Made by a program: the position numbers and the translations under genes. From Proteobacteria bacterium ST_bin12 (GTDB lineage Bacteria > Pseudomonadota > Gammaproteobacteria > Burkholderiales > Methylophilaceae), in the NCBI GenBank assembly GCA_002083635.1, contig MSXP01000006.1, positions 1 through 64,000 on the forward strand: 64,000 bases of DNA, written 5' to 3'. This document shows, one piece after another, positions 43,548-50,939 of this stretch. The notes below the pieces were generated by a model. That model saw only the letters and a list, made by a program, of their open reading frames with translations. It made no database searches and was not told the origin of the DNA. Within the stretch, counting starts at the first letter, position 1, and each line of letters starts with the position of its first letter.

Positions 43548-44177
43548 GTGTTAAGTAGCGCTCAAAATAATGTAAATAATACAAATTTAATGACCAAATA
43601 CCGTCAAGATTTTGCGATTATCGCGGGCTGGGTGAGTTTTGGCTCAAAAGTATTAGATTTGGGTTGTGGCGATGGCAGCTTATTGCAATTTTTGCGTAGT
43701 GGCTTAGAAACAAAAGGCTATGGCGTAGAAAAAGATGATACAAATTGGCTGGCCTGCTTACAAAATGGTACCAATGTGATTCAAATGGACTTAGAAGCAG
43801 GTTTATCGGGCTTTGAAGACCAATCTTTTGATACCGTTATTTTGTCGCAAACGCTACAAGCCATGCATAATACAGAAGCCATTGTGCAAGAAATGCTGCG
43901 CGTTGGGCGCGAAATCATTGTCACATTTCCTAATTTTGGCTACTGGCGCAACCGTATTCAAATCACGCGTGGCAATATGCCTGTTTCAAAAAGCCTGCCT
44001 TACGAATGGTTTAATACGCCAAACGTGCATCTTTGTACGATTCATGATTTTGATCAATTTTGTAAAAATCACAATATTTCAATATTAGAACGTAAAGTCA
44101 TTACTGATGCACAAGAAATTAGCTTTATGCCAAACCTATTTGGCAACTTAGCCATGTATCGCCTGAAGTCTCAATAA
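43548..44177 (+). CDS. metW: Methionine biosynthesis protein MetW
   Basis: A 209-residue class I methyltransferase-fold protein with SAM motif VLDLGCGDGSLLQFL and the family segments VILSQTLQAMHNT and FPNFGYWRNRIQI. It is required with MetX for homoserine acylation in several bacteria. The GTG at 43548 has GAGG 7 bases upstream; an alternative ATG at 43590 (MTKYRQDFAII) gives a start closer to other MetW proteins, so the first 14 residues are uncertain. Confidence 0.92.
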   Translation: MLSSAQNNVNNTNLMTKYRQDFAIIAGWVSFGSKVLDLGCGDGSLLQFLRSGLETKGYGVEKDDTNWLACLQNGTNVIQMDLEAGLSGFEDQSFDTVILSQTLQAMHNTEAIVQEMLRVGREIIVTFPNFGYWRNRIQITRGNMPVSKSLPYEWFNTPNVHLCTIHDFDQFCKNHNISILERKVITDAQEISFMPNLFGNLAMYRLKSQ

Positions 44178-44190
44178 TGGTATCTAAATA

Positions 44191-45468
44191 GTGGCAAACG
44201 ATACCGCAATCAGTAACACCTCTATTTGGCAATCACTGATGAGCAAAAAAATGCTCATTTGTATTTTTACTGGCTTTAGCTCTGGCTTACCGCTTTATAT
44301 CTTAATCAGCCTTTTACCTGCATGGTTAAGAAGCGAGGGGGTGAACTTAAAAGCAATCGGGCTATTTGCGTTAATTAATCTGCCCTTTACGTGGAAATTT
44401 TTGTGGGCACCCTTTTTTGACCGCTATATTCCGCAGTTTGGATTATTTAGCATGGGCCGCCGCCGCGGATGGTTGATTATTTCGCAAATATTATTGCTCA
44501 TCAGCATTCCCGCTTTTGGCGCATTTAATCCCACGCTAGATATTTGGGCAATTGCTTACCTAGCCACAGTTGTGGCGTTTTTTAGCGCATCACAAGATAT
44601 AGTATTAGATGCGTATCGCCGTGAATTACTGATTGATAACGAGTTGGGATTAGGCAACGCGGTACATGTCAATGCTTATAAAATTGCAGGCTTAATACCT
44701 GGTTCACTTTCGCTTATTTTGGCCGATCACATGGCTTGGAGCAGTGTGTTTTTAATTACTGCTTTATTTATGTTGCCCGGCATTTTAATGACGATTTTTG
44801 TTAGCGAACCTGCATTAAAAGATGGCAGACCAAAAACATTAAAAGCCGCCGTCATAGAGCCTTTTAAAGAGTTTATGTCACGCAATGGTTTAAAAACGGC
44901 CATGCTAATTTTAGCGTTTATTTTCTTTTATAAGTTAGGCGACAGCATGGCAACCGCACTAGCCACCCCATTTTATTTGGACATGGGCTTTAGCAAAACT
45001 GAAATTGGATTAATCGCAAAAAATGCAGGCTTATGGCCCAGCGTCATTGGTGGCTTATTGGGTGGCGTATGGATGTTTAAGCTTGGTATCAACCGCGCAC
45101 TGTGGATATTTGGTTTTGTGCAGATGATTGCCATACTAGGGTTTGCATACCTAGCAACTATTGGGCACAGTTTAGTGTGGCTAGGCATTGTCATTGGGGT
45201 TGAGGCCTTTGGCGTAGGGCTTGGCACTGCTGCGTTTGTGGCGTATATCGCACAAACAACGCACCCTTTATACACGGCAACACAATTTGCTTTATTTACT
45301 AGCTTAGCCGCCGTGCCGCGCACTTTTGCCAATGCGGCAACAGGATATTTGGTTGAAAGCTTAGGTTGGTTTAAATTTTTTATGCTGTGTTTTATATTGG
45401 CGATACCTGGCATGCTATTGCTGTTTAAAGTGGCGCCTTGGAATACGGTTAAAGAGAACACTATTTAA
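44191..45468 (+). CDS. ampG: AmpG-family muropeptide permease (MFS)
   Basis: A 425-residue, 12-helix MFS protein beginning at GTG. It has AmpG hallmarks: FTGFSSGLPLYILISLLPAWLR in helix 1, LPFTWKFLWAPFFDRY, GRRRGWLIISQ and ASQDIVLDAYRREL. AmpG imports N-acetylglucosamine-anhydromuramyl peptides for wall recycling. No amidase or beta-lactamase gene is adjacent. It starts 13 bases after metW on the same strand. Confidence 0.88.
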   Translation: MANDTAISNTSIWQSLMSKKMLICIFTGFSSGLPLYILISLLPAWLRSEGVNLKAIGLFALINLPFTWKFLWAPFFDRYIPQFGLFSMGRRRGWLIISQILLLISIPAFGAFNPTLDIWAIAYLATVVAFFSASQDIVLDAYRRELLIDNELGLGNAVHVNAYKIAGLIPGSLSLILADHMAWSSVFLITALFMLPGILMTIFVSEPALKDGRPKTLKAAVIEPFKEFMSRNGLKTAMLILAFIFFYKLGDSMATALATPFYLDMGFSKTEIGLIAKNAGLWPSVIGGLLGGVWMFKLGINRALWIFGFVQMIAILGFAYLATIGHSLVWLGIVIGVEAFGVGLGTAAFVAYIAQTTHPLYTATQFALFTSLAAVPRTFANAATGYLVESLGWFKFFMLCFILAIPGMLLLFKVAPWNTVKENTI

Positions 45469-45511
45469 GAGAATGCGCAATCACAGTAGATAGCGACACC
45501 CACCAAAGTAT

Positions 45512-45542
45512 TTTGTAAGGCTACGTTTTAATTGGCGACTAA
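45512..45542 (+). promoter_or_regulatory. ECF-sigma-type promoter of the DUF1223 gene, shared with bufA
   Basis: TTTGTAAGGC (45512-45521), 13 bases, GCGACTAA (45535-45542). The identical two blocks with the same spacing precede bufA on the other strand at 48601-48631. Position (about 26 bases before the ATG) fits a -35/-10 pair with a short leader containing the AAAGGAG ribosome site. Confidence 0.7.
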
Positions 45543-45568
45543 CTTCTAACTTTAAAAGGAGTTATCGC

Positions 45569-46357
45569 ATGCATTTTCTTACTAAAGCTTTTTTTGCCCT
45601 TAATCTATTAAACCTGACAATTCATCCAGCAATTGCGGCAGAGTGTTCTGCCAAAAGCGGTGCTTCAACTGTGCCTTTGCTAGAGCTTTACACTTCTGAG
45701 GGTTGCAGTAGTTGCCCACCAGCAGATAAATGGTTAAGTAATTTGAAGACCGATTCGAATCAACTCATTCCGTTGGCTTTTCATGTAGATTATTGGGATT
45801 ATATTGGCTGGAAAGATAGATTTTCAACCGCAGAATATACGGCCAGGCAACGCAAAATAGCCGCTTTTAATCGTGCAGGTTTTGTTTATACACCTCAGTT
45901 TGTGATGAACGGACGTGATTTTAAAGGCGCTGACCGCTCAAATTTAAGCGGCATCGTTGAGTCAAGCAAAAAATTAGCCTCACGTGCTCACTTAAGTTTA
46001 AACGCAACTACACAGGCTAATGGTGAAATCACACTAAAAGTAGACGCAGAAGCGGTTAAACCAAGCGATATAAAACATAGCGATGTGTTTGTGGCCATTT
46101 ATGAAAATAAATTAGTCAGCAAAGTGAATGCAGGCGAAAACAGTGGCAGAGAATTAAAACACGATTATGTGGTGCGTGAATTCTTTGGCGCGTATCAAAT
46201 GAGTAGCCAAAACGCTTTTACTAAAAACTTTACGTTAAAGCCAGATTTGAAAAATAAAGCGTATAAATTTGAAAATATGGGTGCGGTGGTATTTGTACAA
46301 AACAACCAAAATGGTGAAATTTTACAAAGTTTAGCGCTTAAGTTCTGTGATTCTTAA
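45569..46357 (+). CDS. DUF1223 thioredoxin-like periplasmic protein
   Basis: A 262-residue protein with a signal peptide (cleavage after AIA/AIAA, about 23-24). The mature start is LLELYTSEGCSSCPPADKWL with a CxxC pair C46-C49 in the position of a thioredoxin active site, followed by FHVDYWDYIGWKDRFS and YTPQFVMNGRD, the DUF1223 signature. The fold is thioredoxin-like; the biochemical role is unknown. It faces the bufferin operon tail to tail and carries the same promoter as bufA, so it is probably in the same copper- or stress-responsive regulon. Confidence 0.85.
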   Translation: MHFLTKAFFALNLLNLTIHPAIAAECSAKSGASTVPLLELYTSEGCSSCPPADKWLSNLKTDSNQLIPLAFHVDYWDYIGWKDRFSTAEYTARQRKIAAFNRAGFVYTPQFVMNGRDFKGADRSNLSGIVESSKKLASRAHLSLNATTQANGEITLKVDAEAVKPSDIKHSDVFVAIYENKLVSKVNAGENSGRELKHDYVVREFFGAYQMSSQNAFTKNFTLKPDLKNKAYKFENMGAVVFVQNNQNGEILQSLALKFCDS

Positions 46358-46380
46358 GCCTTAAAGGCACTTAAATTGAC

Positions 46381-46414
46381 GGGTGTTTTAAATACTTAAC
46401 ACATTTAAACACCC
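46381..46414. terminator. Hairpin between the convergent DUF1223 and bufC genes
   Basis: GGGTGTTTTAAAT (46381-46393) pairs with ATTTAAACACCC (46403-46414), leaving one bulged T. The loop is ACTTAACAC, which contains the recurrent intergenic motif. It probably ends transcripts from both sides. Confidence 0.7.
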
Positions 46415-46431
46415 TAATTTATTAAACTAGA

Positions 46432-47220
46432 TTAAAAGTACTCAGTTTTAACTATTAATCCTTGATTAAGCCAAGATGACAAATATTGGGCAGCTTGCAT
46501 AGTGGCTTCCTGGTCTGTGCATTTATCTTCAAGCCATTCACACATGCCACCAAAACTCGCACCTGTTGCAATTAATTTAATGGCTTGGTCTTCTAAACTA
46601 TCCAATGATTGATAATGTGCGCTCATATTGGTGCGCCATACCAAGCATGATTCATCGATTTGCTGAGCAGCTGGCGGATTTTCTTCTGCATCTAAAGCCT
46701 GCCAAGTGAGCACTGCATTCCATTTAAGTGGTAATAATTGCACCGAAGGATGAAATACTAATTGCAAATCAGCCCATGCTTCTGGCGGAATGTTGGCCAA
46801 ATCTTGCAATTGCAATACCGGCGCATCTTCAGCATCAAACGCCAATCCCAGCGCCCACTCAAAAGAAGCCATTTCAGCGGCTATAGGATGTTGCGGTAAA
46901 GTTTTGATTAAATGCGTTTGCATTTTATCGCCCACCCAACGCATATTGCGATACATAGATGGATAAGCATCGATATAACTGCGTGCGGTAGCATCAAATA
47001 AATCATCGCCTAGCAAGGCTTTCAGTTTGGGATAGCTGGTTGCTAATGCTTCAATAATGCGCAGGCGGTAGGCATCTGCATAAATGCCTAATCTGGTTGA
47101 TACGCCAACTTTTTTATCGTTAACGATATACTTTTTAAACGCAGCACCTTTTGTAGCATCAATTAAATAGGCCTGAAAGTCAGACTGCAGCTGCGCTAAT
47201 TGGCTACTGGAATTACTCAT
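46432..47220 (-). CDS. bufC: BufC/HvfC-type RiPP recognition protein (DUF2063)
   Basis: A 262-residue protein with an N-terminal DUF2063 domain (LAQLQSDFQAYLIDAT, GVSTRLGIYADAYRLRIIEALATSYPKLKALLGDDLFD) and a C-terminal domain of the HvfC/BufC type. Partners of MNIO enzymes with this domain help bring the precursor peptide to the enzyme. It overlaps the bufB stop by 4 bases and is the last gene of the operon. Confidence 0.88.
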   Translation of the reverse strand: MSNSSSQLAQLQSDFQAYLIDATKGAAFKKYIVNDKKVGVSTRLGIYADAYRLRIIEALATSYPKLKALLGDDLFDATARSYIDAYPSMYRNMRWVGDKMQTHLIKTLPQHPIAAEMASFEWALGLAFDAEDAPVLQLQDLANIPPEAWADLQLVFHPSVQLLPLKWNAVLTWQALDAEENPPAAQQIDESCLVWRTNMSAHYQSLDSLEDQAIKLIATGASFGGMCEWLEDKCTDQEATMQAAQYLSSWLNQGLIVKTEYF

Positions 47221-48053
47221 GCCGCCGCCGTTAATTCTTTTGCTGCAATATCGCGTGCAATTTGTAGTTCTTGAATTAACTCCTCTAGTTCAGGCATTTG
47301 ATCATCGCGCTCTATCATCGTTGATACTGCGCCTAGACGTGACAGCGCATAGCCATACAAATCCCATACAGGGTCTATCACAGGGGCATCATGCGTATCG
47401 ATAATATAATCGCCATGATTTTGGTGACCTGCTAAATGAATTTGTTGCACACGTTTTTTTGGAACGCCATCAATAAAGGTTTTTGCATCAAATTGATGGT
47501 TAAAGCTACTGACATAAATATTATTCACATCCAGCAGCAACAAGCAATCTGCTTTTTCAGCAATTAAGCTGATGAACTCCCACTCTGTCATGCTGGAATC
47601 TACATAGCTAGCATAGCTGGATACGTTTTCAATGAGCATTTGGCGACCCAAATAATCCTGCACAATTTCGATGCGCTCTGCAACATGATTGGCGGTTTCT
47701 TCTGTATAAGGCAATGGCAATAAATCATGCATATTTTGGCCATGTACACCAGTCCAACACAAATGGTCAGAAATCCAGACAGGTTCAATACGATCGGCCA
47801 ATTTACGCAAATCGCGCAGATAATCTGCATCCATCGGCGTAGTTGAGCCAATAGAAAGTGAAACGCCATGCATCACAACAGGATAATTTTCGCGGATACG
47901 ATCTAGATAATGCAGCGGTTTACCGCCAGGTATCATGTAATTTTCTGAAATCGCTTCAAACCAATCAATATTTGGCTTGGATTCTAAAATTGCGTTGTAG
48001 TGTTCGGTGCGTAAACCTAAGCCAAAACCGAGGAAAGGAGGATTTTCAGGCAT
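47217..48053 (-). CDS. bufB: MNIO-family enzyme BufB/HvfB (DUF692)
   Basis: Multinuclear non-heme iron oxidase of 278 residues, TIM-barrel type. It shows the DUF692 signatures GFGLGLRTEHYNAILE, FEAISENYM, VMHGVSLSIGS, SDHLCW, LLPLPYTEE, ENVSSYASY, LLLDVNNIYVSS and IHLAGH, which supply the His/Asp/Glu iron ligands. Characterised relatives convert cysteines of a precursor into oxazolone-thioamide or thiooxazole groups. The precursor candidate bufA is 102 bases upstream and bufC overlaps downstream. Confidence 0.92.
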   Translation of the reverse strand: MPENPPFLGFGLGLRTEHYNAILESKPNIDWFEAISENYMIPGGKPLHYLDRIRENYPVVMHGVSLSIGSTTPMDADYLRDLRKLADRIEPVWISDHLCWTGVHGQNMHDLLPLPYTEETANHVAERIEIVQDYLGRQMLIENVSSYASYVDSSMTEWEFISLIAEKADCLLLLDVNNIYVSSFNHQFDAKTFIDGVPKKRVQQIHLAGHQNHGDYIIDTHDAPVIDPVWDLYGYALSRLGAVSTMIERDDQMPELEELIQELQIARDIAAKELTAAA

Positions 48054-48155
48054 TTTTATTAGCCAATAATGGAATAATTAAGTTGCCATTCTCACACAAT
48101 TTTGGGGAGTAATTGCATGAGAATGGCATGAACATTTACATGTTCACAATAAAAA

Positions 48156-48491
48156 CTAAACTGCGTGACCGCCTTTGGCATCACATTCAGCAGCACTTAA
48201 TGATAAGTGACCGTGGCCAGCACATGCGTTTTGGCCTTTACATGCATTAGCTGCAGAAGCGCAAGAACCTTGGCCTTTACATGCATTTTTCGCTGTTTTA
48301 CATGCGTTTTGACCTTTACAGCTAGTTGCGGCTGTTTTGCAATCGCTAGTACCTTTACATGAGTTAACACCCACACAAGCCACGTTTGAATCGTTAGCTG
48401 CAGTTTTAGTACCAGCACCAGCACAGCCAGATAAAATGAGCGCTGCAGCGCCTAATGCTAACATTGCACCTTTTGAAGTTTGAACAGACAT
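48156..48491 (-). CDS. bufA: Bufferin precursor (BufA2/HvfA-like), cysteine-repeat RiPP metallophore
   Basis: A 111-residue secreted peptide. Residues 1-23 look like a lipoprotein signal (LILSGC, lipobox cysteine 23). The mature part has ten cysteines (39, 45, 51, 58, 64, 71, 77, 84, 90, 103), spaced alternately by five and six residues, in repeats such as CKGQNACKTAKNA (13 residues, about 3.7 copies). Relatives are periplasmic copper-buffering peptides matured by MNIO enzymes. A GGAAGGAA ribosome site precedes the ATG. It leads the bufA-bufB-bufC operon and has an ECF-type promoter about 110 bases upstream. Confidence 0.85.
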   Translation of the reverse strand: MSVQTSKGAMLALGAAALILSGCAGAGTKTAANDSNVACVGVNSCKGTSDCKTAATSCKGQNACKTAKNACKGQGSCASAANACKGQNACAGHGHLSLSAAECDAKGGHAV

Positions 48492-48520
48492 AATATTTCC
48501 TTCCTAATTGTTATGAAAAA

Positions 48521-48547
48521 TCTACCATTTTCAGTTAGAAAGGTAGA
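48521..48547 (-). promoter_or_regulatory. Terminator-like hairpin in the bufA leader
   Basis: On the bufA strand, TCTACC-TTTC pairs with GAAA-GGTAGA around loop TAACT, with a two-base bulge, and is followed directly by TTTTT. It lies in the roughly 100-base leader between the promoter and the ATG, which suggests attenuation. Confidence 0.5.
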
Positions 48548-48600
48548 AGTAGACAATATACGTGCGGTAAGACAAAACGGATTCATCACTACACATTGCT

Positions 48601-48631
48601 TTAGTCGCAATGGTTACGCATGCCTTACAAA
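48601..48631 (-). promoter_or_regulatory. ECF-sigma-type promoter of bufA
   Basis: Read on the minus strand: TTTGTAAGGC (48631-48622), 13 bases, GCGACTAA (48608-48601). Both blocks and the spacing are identical to those before the DUF1223 gene. A CATTGC...GCAATG inverted repeat (48594-48612) spans the -10 block. Confidence 0.7.
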
Positions 48632-48716
48632 TTTTTATTATCTATTTACAATTAAATATGCACCTCAAATTAAGCCAAACAATTGAGCGAAATTTAAAGC
48701 TTACATAAACCCTTGC

Positions 48717-49490
48717 CTATGGCTGATAATCAATAATTAACGGTGCATGGTCGCTAAATTTTTGTGCTTTATAAATAGAAGATTGAATGGCGCGATATGC
48801 TAATTCTGGGGTGGCTACTTGGTAATCAAGCCGCCAACCTACATTTTTTTCATAAGCTGCACCACGGTTACTCCACCAGGTATAGCATTCTTCCGTAGTA
48901 TTAGGATGCAAGGCGCGATACACATCTACCCAGCCAACGCGGCCAAATAAATCGGTTAGCCAAGCGCGCTCTTCTGGCAAAAAGCCTGAATTTTTTTTAT
49001 TGCCTTTGTAATTTTTTAAATCAATTTCTTGGTGCGCGATATTCCAATCACCACACACCACTACTTCTCGCCCACTTTTTCTTAACGCCTCTAAATGCGG
49101 CATCATACGCGCCAGCACACTAAATTTAAACGATTGCCGCTCTTCTCCGCTTGAACCGCTGGGTAAATAAAGTGAAATCACACTCAAGTTCCCAAAACAT
49201 GCTTCGATATAGCGGCCTTCTGAATCAATATCAGCAATACCAAGCCCCTCAATAAGTGCGTCTGGCTTTTGTTTACAATAAATGCCAACACCGCTGTAAC
49301 CCTTTTTTTCTGCGTAATGAAAATAGCCATGGTATCCCGCAGGCGCTAGCATTTCTGCTGTCATATCCGCTGCTTGTGCTTTCACTTCTTGCAGGCAAAC
49401 AACATCTGCTTGTTGCGTTTGTAGCCAAGCAAAAAATCCCTTGTTGGCCGCTGAGCGGATTCCGTTCAAATTCGCAGTTATAATGCGCAT
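48717..49490 (-). CDS. xth: Exodeoxyribonuclease III
   Basis: AP endonuclease and 3'-5' exonuclease of base excision repair. From ATG 49490 (MRIITANLNGIRSAANKGF) it has 257 residues. The catalytic motifs are visible: LQEVKAQ (metal-binding Glu), GDWNIAHQEIDLKN, and the C-terminal SDHAPLIIDY. An in-frame ATG at 49529 would extend it into the pyrE start region and is not supported. The gene is divergent from pyrE, with starts only about 24 bases apart. Confidence 0.95.
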   Translation of the reverse strand: MRIITANLNGIRSAANKGFFAWLQTQQADVVCLQEVKAQAADMTAEMLAPAGYHGYFHYAEKKGYSGVGIYCKQKPDALIEGLGIADIDSEGRYIEACFGNLSVISLYLPSGSSGEERQSFKFSVLARMMPHLEALRKSGREVVVCGDWNIAHQEIDLKNYKGNKKNSGFLPEERAWLTDLFGRVGWVDVYRALHPNTTEECYTWWSNRGAAYEKNVGWRLDYQVATPELAYRAIQSSIYKAQKFSDHAPLIIDYQP

Positions 49491-49513
49491 TATTGACTTT
49501 CGATATATAAATA

Positions 49514-50185
49514 ATGATGAATACCCCACAATTAACGAATGTAGAGCAATTAAGCCAAGATTTTATCGCTTTTTCTATTCAAAAGCAGGTATTAAAATTT
49601 GGTGAATTTAAAACCAAAGCAGGCCGTTTAAGCCCTTATTTTTTCAATGCTGGCTTATTTAACGATGGCGAAAGCTTACTGAAACTGGGCGAGTTTTACT
49701 ATCAGAGCATTCAAAACTCAGGCATTCAATTCGATATGTTATACGGCCCAGCCTATAAAGGCATCACTTTGGCAGCGGCAATTGCGATCGCTTTTGCCAA
49801 AAATGGTCATAATCTGCCCTACGCGTACAATCGCAAAGAAGCAAAAGACCATGGCGAGGGCGGCGTAATTGTTGGCAGTCCTTTAAAGGGGCGTGTTTTA
49901 ATTATTGATGACGTGATTTCGGCAGGTACCTCGGTGCGAGAATCGGTTGATTTAATTACGCAACACGGCGCTACACCTTGCGCAGTGGCCATTGCGTTAG
50001 ATCGCCAAGAGAAAGGTTTAGGCGATTTATCGGCTGTGCAGGAGGTACAAAAACTGCATCAGTTGCCAGTTTGTAGCATTGCAAATTTGACTGATTTATT
50101 GCAGTACATTCAAACCAAACAAGATTTGGCACATAATATGCTTCAAGTTAAAGCGTACCGCCAACAATATGGCGTTATTTTATAG
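49514..50185 (+). CDS. pyrE: Orotate phosphoribosyltransferase
   Basis: Makes orotidine 5'-phosphate from orotate and PRPP in pyrimidine synthesis. The 223 residues show GEFKTKAGRLSPYFFNAGLF, the LYGPAYKGITLA segment, AYNRKEAKDHGEGG and the PRPP motif VLIIDDVISAGTSVRESV. ATG 49514 and 49517 are adjacent options. Confidence 0.97.
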   Translation: MMNTPQLTNVEQLSQDFIAFSIQKQVLKFGEFKTKAGRLSPYFFNAGLFNDGESLLKLGEFYYQSIQNSGIQFDMLYGPAYKGITLAAAIAIAFAKNGHNLPYAYNRKEAKDHGEGGVIVGSPLKGRVLIIDDVISAGTSVRESVDLITQHGATPCAVAIALDRQEKGLGDLSAVQEVQKLHQLPVCSIANLTDLLQYIQTKQDLAHNMLQVKAYRQQYGVIL

Positions 50186-50204
50186 ATGACAAACGTGTAA
50201 CTTG

Positions 50205-50888
50205 ATGAATGTTTGGATAAATGCGATGCAAAAAATATTTTTTATAATATGTATATGCTTAAATTTAGCCTCTTTGCATGCGTTTGCAGAGGCGAAAAAA
50301 ATTGTTAAGTGGGTTGATAGCAAAGGCGTGACGCATTACGGCGACAAGCTTCCTACGCAAGAAAACGGCCGTAGTAATACAGAAATGAATAATCATGGTG
50401 TTGTGATTAAAAAGAATATTGTTTTAGATCAACAGGCTGCAGTACTAGATCATCAAAAAGAACAAGAAAAACTAGATCAGGCACGCCGCGATAAAATTTT
50501 ACTAGCGTCTTACACCAATGCCCAAGAAATTGATTTAGCACGCGATCGCAATTTAGAAACAGACCAAGCGGCATTACAAACATTGACGCAGCAAAAACAA
50601 ATCAATACAAACAGAATTTCGCGCAACAATATAACAGCGCAACAACTAAAAAAAGCAAATAAGCCTTTACCTGCTGATTTAATCAATGATCTTAAAGAAG
50701 CAAAGCTTGAATCAGAAAATATCGATAAACAAATTAAGCAACGCAATGCAAATATAGTAAACACACGCAAACATTACGCTGAAGAAAAAGACCGTTTTAT
50801 TGCGCTTAAACAAAACAATCTCAACGCACTTGAGCCGTCTTCTTCAAGCAAAGCTGCGTTTGCAATGAGTGTTAACGCCACGCAATAA
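50205..50888 (+). CDS. DUF4124 domain-containing protein with coiled coil
   Basis: About 220 residues. A hydrophobic signal peptide (IFFIICICLNLASLHAFA) precedes a DUF4124 module (KKIVKWVDSKGVTHYGDKLPTQENGR), then a long charged, Gln-rich helical region (about 85-215) likely to be coiled coil. Start is ATG 50205 or, more probably given signal-peptide length, ATG 50226. Same architecture as the protein at 11905, without obvious close identity. Function unknown. It lies 20 bases after pyrE and converges on gatB. Confidence 0.8.
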   Translation: MNVWINAMQKIFFIICICLNLASLHAFAEAKKIVKWVDSKGVTHYGDKLPTQENGRSNTEMNNHGVVIKKNIVLDQQAAVLDHQKEQEKLDQARRDKILLASYTNAQEIDLARDRNLETDQAALQTLTQQKQINTNRISRNNITAQQLKKANKPLPADLINDLKEAKLESENIDKQIKQRNANIVNTRKHYAEEKDRFIALKQNNLNALEPSSSSKAAFAMSVNATQ

Positions 50889-50939
50889 ATTCGACCAAAA
50901 AAATCGGTTAAGTTTTACGTTTAGCGCATCTTTGTTATG

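Noticed and set aside
44973..45461. 162-codon antisense ORF in ampG
   Set aside because: Composition is that of a complementary-frame shadow of a membrane protein gene; the sense gene is well supported.
48197..48424. 75-codon minus-strand ORF within bufA
   Set aside because: It is the shifted reading of the cysteine repeats; the bufA frame has a signal peptide, ribosome site and family features.
48480..48686. 68-codon plus-strand ORF upstream of bufA
   Set aside because: It covers the promoter and leader hairpin of bufA on the other strand, with no ribosome site or domain.
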